64,000 bases of DNA, taken from positions 62,001 to 126,000 of the forward strand of contig JADJHP010000015.1 of NCBI GenBank assembly GCA_016707525.1, read 5' to 3'. This DNA comes from Ignavibacteriota bacterium (GTDB taxonomy: Bacteria; Bacteroidota; Ignavibacteria; UBA10030; UBA6906). The position numbers and the translations under genes were made by a program. The notes beneath the pieces were generated by a model, which was given only the letters and a program-made list of their open reading frames with translations, was not told the origin of the DNA and did not search any database. Positions 52,174-58,846 of this stretch are shown in pieces (position 1 is the stretch's first letter; each line of letters begins with the position of its first letter).

Positions 52174-54303
52174 ATGACCTTCAATGCTTCTGGCCATTGT
52201 GTGAGAACGCTTCTCTGCATCCTTCTGCTGTTCTGTCCGGTATCAAAGAGTCCTGCCCAATGGCAGGCGACCAATGGACCATACCTGGGCATTGGCTCTG
52301 CCTACAATCTTACTGTGCTGGGAGATCGTGTCTGGCTCACGACCAGCCCGTATCCGTATACCTCCGCTGATAGCGGAAATCATTGGACCAGGCCCGATAC
52401 TCTGGGGAACTACGCGCAATTCGTGGCGAGCGGGAACGATCTGTATGCCGGTGGATTCTCCGGCCTGTGGCGCTCCACTGACAATGGCCATTGGACGAAC
52501 ATCCATCCTGCAACATCATTCTACGGACTGAATGCGTTGGTCGCGCAGAATGGCATGATTTTCTTTACGAGCGGTGGCGGAGGATCGAATCATTTGGAGC
52601 GGCTTTCCGCCAATAACACGGTCCGGACTGATCTCTCGACGCCAGAGGGTGTGCTGGCGCATGTGACAGCACTTGCGCGGAAGGATTCATTGCTCTTTGC
52701 TGGATCGTATGGAGGACCCGCGGTGCTTGTTTCATCGGATAACGGCACTACCTGGGAAGAACGGAGTTTCGGTTTGTCGACAGCAGCGAAGGTCGCGGTT
52801 TCTAGCTTTGCCGTGAAGGGTGCCAACATCTATCTCGGCACCGCGGAGGGTGGAGTGTACAGATCCTCAAATAACGGAGTACGCTGGTACTCCGTTGACA
52901 ACGGACAGGTTCCGCGGGGGGCGTTTGTGTCGCTCATGGGAGATGTCCTGTTTGTTGCCGGTGGGTCAGAGGCCCTCCGGTCAACAGATGGGGGTATCTC
53001 CTGGTCGAATGCGACAGCGGGGCTGCCTGGGGAATCCAGGAAACCCCTGGTGGTTTCAGGGACGACGCTATACACGGCAACCTCCGATGGGCTGTATTAC
53101 TCTGTGGACAGCGGGTCGGTCTGGCGCAAGCCGATGAACAGCGGCACTCCCGGAGCGGATATCATGCGATTGGGGTGCGGCGCTTCCGGTGGAACCGCAG
53201 GGCGGGGAATCGTGTATGCAAGTTCAGTGGGGATCGGACTGTGGTGCACAACGAACCGCGGGAGTAGCTGGAGAGATGTCATCCCTGGACGCGAACTCCG
53301 CAGAACAGCCTTTCTCCTCGATAGCACGCAATGGAGCTTGACGAGCTATGGGGATCGGTCGCTGATGATCTCCACCGATCAGGGGACATCCTGGTGTGCC
53401 ACGGGTCCCCAGATCCCCAGCACCGGAACCTACACGTCCCTGACAAGAATCGATTCCACATACCTCGTGGCGGGAGAGTACACCACGAGGATCTACCGGT
53501 GGATCATGAAGGACACGGCCTGGCAAACGATCATCGCTCCCGGGATGGGTTCCCGGGTAGCGGCTTTGCTCACGCACAAGGGATTGGTGTGGTACCGCGC
53601 GGGAAATGGAGCGTTGTACGTTTCTTCTGACCGGGGAGAAACGTGGCAGCTCTCCGGAAGGGGAATCACGAGCGCGGTGATCTCGCTTGCAGCGAACGGC
53701 TCGTCGATGTACGCCGGGACAGAAGGCGCAGGGGTGTTCCTGTCCACAGACGATGGAGCCACATGGGTGAATCGCAGCGCCGGGCTCACCGATTCGAATG
53801 TTACCGCATTACATGTGGACGGCCAGACCCTGTTCGCCGGCACGTCCCACGGCGGGGTCTTTTTCTCCCGTGATGATGGAATGCGTTGGCACGCATTCGG
53901 TGATGGTCTTGGAACGGATGAAGTGCGTGCGTTGGCATCCAATGGAGAGGACCTCTACGCCGCGATCGCCTGGAACGGTGTCTGGGTCCGTCCGATTGCG
54001 GATGTGGCCCTGGCAACTGGGGATGCCGCAGGAATGCCCGGGCACATCGTGCTTGAGCAGAACTATCCCAATCCATTCAACCCATCCACGACGATTCGGT
54101 ATGGACTTCAGCACCGGTCGCACGTGATGTTGACCGTGTTCAACACGCTCGGGCAACAGGTGGCGGTTCTGCAGGACGGGGAACTGGACGCCGGCTACCG
54201 TGAGGCTCGTTTCGACGCCTCGAACCTTCCGAGCGGGGTGTATTTCTACCGGCTGCAAGCGGGATCGTTCACCGATACGAAGAAGCTCCTGGTGGTTCGA
54301 TAG
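52174..54303 (+). CDS. T9SS-exported beta-propeller protein in the repeat-flanked segment
   Basis: 709-residue secreted protein. A signal peptide (LLCILLLFCPVSKSPAQ) is followed by propeller motifs: SADSGNHWTRP, SSDNGTTWEER, SSNNGVRWYSV, STDGGISWSNA, SVDSGSVWRKP, STDQGTSWCAT, SSDRGETWQLS, STDDGATWVNR, SRDDGMRWHAF. The tail is LEQNYPNPFNPSTTIRYGLQ...LPSGVYFYRLQAG...KKLLVVR. The ATG at 52174 has GGGGAAA upstream; an ATG at 52153 is possible. The gene lies between two copies of a block containing half of tRNA-Leu. The ligand is unknown. Confidence 0.83.
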   Translation: MTFNASGHCVRTLLCILLLFCPVSKSPAQWQATNGPYLGIGSAYNLTVLGDRVWLTTSPYPYTSADSGNHWTRPDTLGNYAQFVASGNDLYAGGFSGLWRSTDNGHWTNIHPATSFYGLNALVAQNGMIFFTSGGGGSNHLERLSANNTVRTDLSTPEGVLAHVTALARKDSLLFAGSYGGPAVLVSSDNGTTWEERSFGLSTAAKVAVSSFAVKGANIYLGTAEGGVYRSSNNGVRWYSVDNGQVPRGAFVSLMGDVLFVAGGSEALRSTDGGISWSNATAGLPGESRKPLVVSGTTLYTATSDGLYYSVDSGSVWRKPMNSGTPGADIMRLGCGASGGTAGRGIVYASSVGIGLWCTTNRGSSWRDVIPGRELRRTAFLLDSTQWSLTSYGDRSLMISTDQGTSWCATGPQIPSTGTYTSLTRIDSTYLVAGEYTTRIYRWIMKDTAWQTIIAPGMGSRVAALLTHKGLVWYRAGNGALYVSSDRGETWQLSGRGITSAVISLAANGSSMYAGTEGAGVFLSTDDGATWVNRSAGLTDSNVTALHVDGQTLFAGTSHGGVFFSRDDGMRWHAFGDGLGTDEVRALASNGEDLYAAIAWNGVWVRPIADVALATGDAAGMPGHIVLEQNYPNPFNPSTTIRYGLQHRSHVMLTVFNTLGQQVAVLQDGELDAGYREARFDASNLPSGVYFYRLQAGSFTDTKKLLVVR

Positions 54304-54336
54304 TATCAGTTGATACCAGGGGTAGGTGGCATGAAG

Positions 54337-54363
54337 AAGGCCCGGGCAGATCGCCGGGCCTTT
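54337..54363 (+). terminator. Intrinsic terminator after the propeller gene
   Basis: AAGGCCCGG / CCGGGCCTT form a 9-bp stem with an 8-base loop, followed by TGCTTT. Confidence 0.6.
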
Positions 54364-54536
54364 GCTTTGAACCGCAGTTCTACGTTGATACTTTGGGTTT
54401 GAAGAAGGGGGGGGATGTGTGTATCTTTGAGCAGTCCAATTATCCATTATCCATGGATCATGGATAATGGATAATTATCGAGAGTACCAAAGGAGGGACT
54501 CGAACCCTCACCCGGTGTGAGCCGGACTGGATTTTG
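54355..54536. repeat. Direct repeat, right copy, running into tRNA-Leu
   Basis: Counterpart of 51735-51916. It contains TTGAAC-16-TACTTT, a G8 run (54407-54414) with ATGTGTG, the palindrome and the 3' half of the intact tRNA-Leu gene. Confidence 0.75.
54438..54476. repeat. AT-rich perfect palindrome, copy 2
   Basis: AATTATCCATTATCCATG (54438-54455) is perfectly repeated in inverse at 54459-54476 around GAT. It sits eight bases from the tRNA 3' end and may serve as its terminator, although the T-run is short. Confidence 0.75.
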
Positions 54537-54570
54537 AGTCCAGCGCGTCTACCAATTCCGCCACTTTGGC
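54485..54570 (-). tRNA. tRNA-Leu(CAA)
   Basis: Class II tRNA of 86 bases on the minus strand. Acceptor strands GCCAAAG and CTTTGGT pair with a terminal G-T, followed by discriminator A. The D-arm contains GGTAGACGC, the anticodon stem is CTGGA/TCCAG with loop CTCAAAA (anticodon CAA). A variable arm and the T-arm GGGTTCGAGTCCC follow. CCA is not encoded. The 3' half is duplicated at 51865-51915. Confidence 0.92.
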
Positions 54571-54618
54571 CTGTGAGCATATCAATATATTGAACCCGCG
54601 GTTCATCTGCAAGTTCCG

Positions 54619-57190
54619 ATGCGCCCTCCCGGCGCTCCCGCTGGTTCTCCTCACCGGCCTCATCCTCGCGCCGGTACCGCAAACGCATGCCCAGCCGGCG
54701 CCCGGTCTTCCACGCGTTATCGAACGCATCGCGCTGCCAGCGTCATTCCCGGATTCCACGATCCGCCTCCGGAAGCGGTTCATCGCTGCAGGCTCGGATT
54801 CGGTCGCCACGACCACCACCACGCTCCGCCCCGGGGTCGAGTACCGTTTGGAATACGGCTCGGGCATGGTCCGCCTGAACCCGGCAGTACTGGCCCGGAT
54901 GCGCGCCGAACACCCCGGCGATTCACTCGTCTTCGTTATCTCGTACCGGTACGTGCCCCTGCAGCTCCAGGATGTCTATCGCAAACGGACACTGGCGTCG
55001 CCTTCCGCTCCGGCAACAGGCAAGGACTCCCTCCGCGTCGTCCGCCCCGTGAGGGGCCTCTCGATGGATGATGTGTTCGGCTCGCAACTCCAGAAGAGCG
55101 GAAGCATCGTGCGAGGATTCACCGTCGGCTCGAACCGCGATCTCTCCCTCAATTCCGGACTCCGCCTCCAGCTTTCCGGAAAGATCATGCAGGACGTGGA
55201 CGTCACCGCCGCCCTGACCGATGAGAACACGCCCATCCAGCCGGAAGGCACCACGCAAACACTCCAGGAGTTCGACAAGGTGTTCGTGGAGATCAATGCG
55301 AAGAAACTCACGGCAACACTCGGCGACTTCGTGCTCGATCTTTCCGGCTCCGAGTTCGCCCGGCTCAGCAGAAAACTCCAGGGCGCGCGGGGAACCGCAC
55401 AGTACCAGTTCAGCACATCCTCGTCCGGCGCCACGACGGTCTCGGGCGCGGTCACACGCGGCCGCTTCGCCACGAAACAGTTCACCGGCATCGAAGGGGT
55501 GCAGGGCCCGTATATCCTCACCGGAGAGAACAACGAACGCGACATCATCATCATCGCGGGTACGGAACGGGTGTTCATCGACGGCGAACAGCAGACGCGC
55601 GGCGAAACGAATGACTACACGATGGACTATTCCACGGGCGAACTCACGTTCATGACCCGGCGGCTGATCACCGCCGCGTCGCGCATCACGGTGGATTTCG
55701 AATACTCCGACCGGCAGTTCTCACGCTCGCTCTTCGCCGCACAAACATCGGCGGCGCTGTTCTCCGGCCGCGCACATCTTGCGGTCACCTACGCCCGCGA
55801 AGCGGACGACCCGGATGCCCCTATCGATTTCGTGTTCAGCGATTCCGCGCGCGCGATCCTCGCCGCGGCAGGGAACGACCGTTCACAGGCAACCATGAGC
55901 GGTGTGACCAGGGTGGATTCCAACGGCGCATATGTGCAGGTGGATTCGATGCTCGCAGGCGGCACACCCGTGACCTTTTACCGCTACGCTCCCGGCGATC
56001 CCCAGGCGCTCTATCTCGTTTCGTTCACCTATGTCGGCCCGGGCAAAGGCGACTATGCCCGCCAGCGCGCAGGCGTGTTCACCTGGCGCGGCCCCGGGGC
56101 AGGCGAGTATCTTCCGATCCGCTCACTGCCTCTCCCGCAAATGCACCAGCTCGTGGATGTGACCCTTGATGTCTCTCCCGTTCAGGATCTGAAGGTGACG
56201 GGCGAATTCGGGTTCAGCAGCTTCGATGCGAACCGCCTCTCATCGATCGATGACGGGCAGAATACCGGCAAGGCCCTGAACGTTGCAGCCATGTACAACC
56301 CGCGATCGGTCACGTTCGGAGGAGTGGACCTCGGCGGAATGGACCTGCGCTACAGGGAACGCTACATCGACAGCCGGTTCGTTCCCCTGGACCGTGCAAA
56401 TGATATCGAATTCAATAGAAAGTGGGGAGTGGACTCACTTGCGACGGGGGACGAACGCATACGGGAGGCCTCGCTGACTTACCTCCCCGTTCAAGGTATA
56501 TCGATCGGGTCGGCGTATGGCACAATACAGCGGGGAGATCAACAGGATTCCCGGCGCCTGGAGGCAAATGTGCAGATGCGCCGGGAGAACCTTCCGCTCC
56601 TCCTCTATAATGTAGAGGACATACGTTCCACGGACCTTCTTGCCAACATCGAGAGCCGCTGGCTCCGCAACCGTGGATCCGTAGAGTACACGGTCTTCGG
56701 GCTCACTCCAGGCGTGAAGTACGAAGGCGAGAACCGCCGGCTTACCACCCCGGGTTCCGGCGCAGCCGGACAGGGGAGCTTCAGGTTCGACAATATTGCT
56801 GTTTTCACCCGCATTGCGGCCATCGGGCCGTTCTCAGCACAGGCAGAGTTCGGATGGCGTATCGACAACATCTTCCACGGGTCCGCTGTTGTCCGCGAAT
56901 CGAAGGCCTTCACGCAGACCTACTCAGCCCGATTGAAAGAGGTGGAAACCATCTCCTCTTCCCTCGATATCACATTGCGCCAACGTACGTACGCGCCAGA
57001 ATTCAAGCTGCAAGGGAAGCAGGACGTCCAGACGGTCCTCGTACGGAACAATACGCGGGTGGCCCCGCTGAATCATGGTATCGAAGCGGACCTCTATTAT
57101 GAAGTGTCCACGGAACAGGCATCCCGGCTCGAGCGCGTGTACGTCCGCGTGACCCCGGCTCCGGCAACTACCGCTACCTCGGCGATGTGA
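54619..57190 (+). CDS. SprA-like outer-membrane protein, 5' fragment (frameshifted gene)
   Basis: Large exported protein related to SprA-type outer-membrane proteins. Segments such as GSIVRGFTVGSNRDLSLNSG, LRLQLSGKIMQDVDVTAALT and DENTPIQPEGTTQTLQEFDK, then ATLGDFVLDLSGSEFARLSR, recall conserved SprA blocks. The frame as read has no ATG: it runs back past a TTG at 54590 into the tRNA. If one C is removed from 54624-54626, the ATG at 54619 gives a perfect signal peptide, MRLPALPLVLLTGLILAPVP. The frame is lost again after RVYVRVTP, where one C is missing from 57153-57156. The whole protein would be about 1170 residues, half the size of SprA. Possibly an envelope or T9SS-related protein. Confidence 0.72.
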
Positions 57191-58131
57191 ATGGGAATGG
57201 GCTTGCCGATGATGCAGAATTCGTCGTGACGCGATTCGATGGCGAATACGTCGCTCTCACTCTCCCAACGGACGACCTGACGCCGATCATCGACCTCAAG
57301 ACCAGCGCACGCATGCGCATCGTCCCCCTGCGATTCCTCAATGGCGAGGGAACTCTGGTTTCCATCCTCCGGGCGATCACGACCGAAACGTACGTCCGGG
57401 TGGAGGAAAAAAGTAGTGAGCGCGACCTTGCGCAGGTCTATATGCTCCATTTCAGCAGGTTCCGGCAGGACGCCACCACGATCGCCGGGTCGGCCCTCTT
57501 CACACAGGACCTGCACGTGTTTGAGAACCGTCCGTCATTTTCCGCGAGACTGCGGTTCTCCGAGCGTCGGGGACTCACGAATTTCAGCGGTGGCATCGAA
57601 CGTGGCTTCGCCCGGGAACGATCGGTGCGCCTTCGCTGGCAATTGGTCCCGGAGATCGCCAACCAATTGGATGTCATGAACAAGTCGGACCGGGTGAGCG
57701 GCTCCCGGTCGTCACCCAGGCTCCGCGACATCATCAGCAACGGGATCGCGTTCGACATTTCCTACCGGCCGGAGCAGGCGATGGAACTTGGCGTGAAGTT
57801 CGATGTGTCGCGTGCGGTGGACAGTTACACGTTGCCGGGGTTACAGGCGGACCTGAACGCGCAAACGGTGCGGATGGTCTATGCGTTCCAGGGATCGGGC
57901 CAGGCGCGTGCGGAGTTCGCACGCGAGGAGGTGCTGCTCGGCCGTGGTGCGGAGACGTTTCCCTATGAACTGACCGGCGGACGCGTTGCAGGGAAAACAT
58001 GGGTTTGGAGGGGAGCCTTCGAGTATCGCATTACACAGTTCCTTCAGGCCTCTGTGAATTACGAAGGGCGCACCGAGGGCGGCCGCGATCCGGTCCATAC
58101 CGCGCGTGCGGAAGTCCGCGCATTCTTCTGA
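57187..58131 (+). CDS. SprA-like outer-membrane protein, 3' fragment (frameshifted gene)
   Basis: C-terminal barrel part of the preceding gene. With one C restored at 57153-57156 the junction reads VTPGSGNYRYLGDVNGNGLA and continues DDAEFVVTRFDGEYVAL, a stretch that resembles related proteins of this phylum. The remainder is strand-rich (SFSARLRFSERRGLTNFSGG-type repeats) and ends in an aromatic ARAEVRAFF, typical of outer-membrane barrels. The ATG-less start at 57187 (GTG) is probably not used. Confidence 0.72.
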   Translation: MNGNGLADDAEFVVTRFDGEYVALTLPTDDLTPIIDLKTSARMRIVPLRFLNGEGTLVSILRAITTETYVRVEEKSSERDLAQVYMLHFSRFRQDATTIAGSALFTQDLHVFENRPSFSARLRFSERRGLTNFSGGIERGFARERSVRLRWQLVPEIANQLDVMNKSDRVSGSRSSPRLRDIISNGIAFDISYRPEQAMELGVKFDVSRAVDSYTLPGLQADLNAQTVRMVYAFQGSGQARAEFAREEVLLGRGAETFPYELTGGRVAGKTWVWRGAFEYRITQFLQASVNYEGRTEGGRDPVHTARAEVRAFF

Positions 58132-58178
58132 TGCGCCACACCGTTGGTCAGAAGGTGGTCAGAAGGTGCACCCTGCGC

Positions 58179-58207
58179 TTGCGTTTTGTCTTTGCATTCT
58201 GTATGTT
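58179..58207 (+). promoter_or_regulatory. Promoter TTGCGT-17-TATGTT
   Basis: -35 TTGCGT (58179-58184) and -10 TATGTT (58202-58207) are 17 bases apart, upstream of the MGMT-type gene, with a leader of about 70 bases. The -10 context TGTATGTTC equals that of the CorA promoter. Confidence 0.55.
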
Positions 58208-58282
58208 CATTCCACCAACGCCCGCTCCTAACGGGGATCTTTTCCACGCTGCACCACATCGGCGGGGCCTCGCTTCCATCTC

Positions 58283-58786
58283 ATGGTCTACTGTACTTCA
58301 TTCGAATCGAAGGTCGGACTGATCTACGTCGCCTCGACGGAGAAAGGCGTATGCAAGGTCAGCGTTCCCCGCCAGACCAAGCGCGACTTCTTCCGTTGGT
58401 TGCGCGAGAACTTTGATGACAACGAAGTGATGGACAACAAGTCGCGCAACAAGGAAGTGATCGATCAGCTCACGCGGTACTTCAACGGTAAGCTCGCGAA
58501 GTTCACGGTGGCAGTCGATATGCGCGGCACCCCGTTCCAGCTCCGCGTGTGGAAGGAACTCTCCCGTATTCCGTACGGCACCACGATCAGCTACAAGCAA
58601 CTTGCGAAGCGGCTCGGTACCAGCCGCGGCTTCCAGGCAGTGGGGCGCGCCAATGCGGGGAACCCCGTGCCGATCATCATTCCGTGCCACCGTGTGCTGG
58701 GCGCTGATGGGTCACTCGTCGGCTACGCGAGCGGTGTGAAGACCAAGGAGTTCCTCCTGAAGCTCGAAGGGGCGTTGATGATCTAG
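58283..58786 (+). CDS. ogt: Methylated-DNA--protein-cysteine methyltransferase
   Basis: Suicide DNA repair enzyme that removes alkyl groups from O6-alkylguanine. The active-site motif IIPCHRVLGADGSLVGYASG is complete, with the acceptor Cys135 in PCHRV. The helix-turn-helix (GTTISYKQLAKRLGTSRGFQ) and asparagine hinge (AVGRANAGNPVP) are present. The 167-residue length is normal for an Ogt/MGMT without an Ada-type regulatory domain. It has its own promoter, and the helicase gene follows after 60 bases; both serve DNA repair. Confidence 0.93.
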   Translation: MVYCTSFESKVGLIYVASTEKGVCKVSVPRQTKRDFFRWLRENFDDNEVMDNKSRNKEVIDQLTRYFNGKLAKFTVAVDMRGTPFQLRVWKELSRIPYGTTISYKQLAKRLGTSRGFQAVGRANAGNPVPIIIPCHRVLGADGSLVGYASGVKTKEFLLKLEGALMI

Positions 58787-58846
58787 CCGCTCTCCGTTGC
58801 TCCGTTGTTGGTTGCCTCCGATTCCCATTTTCGTTATCATCATTCC

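Noticed and set aside
51917..54536. Complete integrative element at tRNA-Leu
   Set aside because: No integrase, relaxase or excisionase is encoded; only one surface-protein gene lies between the repeats. Kept as a duplication finding instead.
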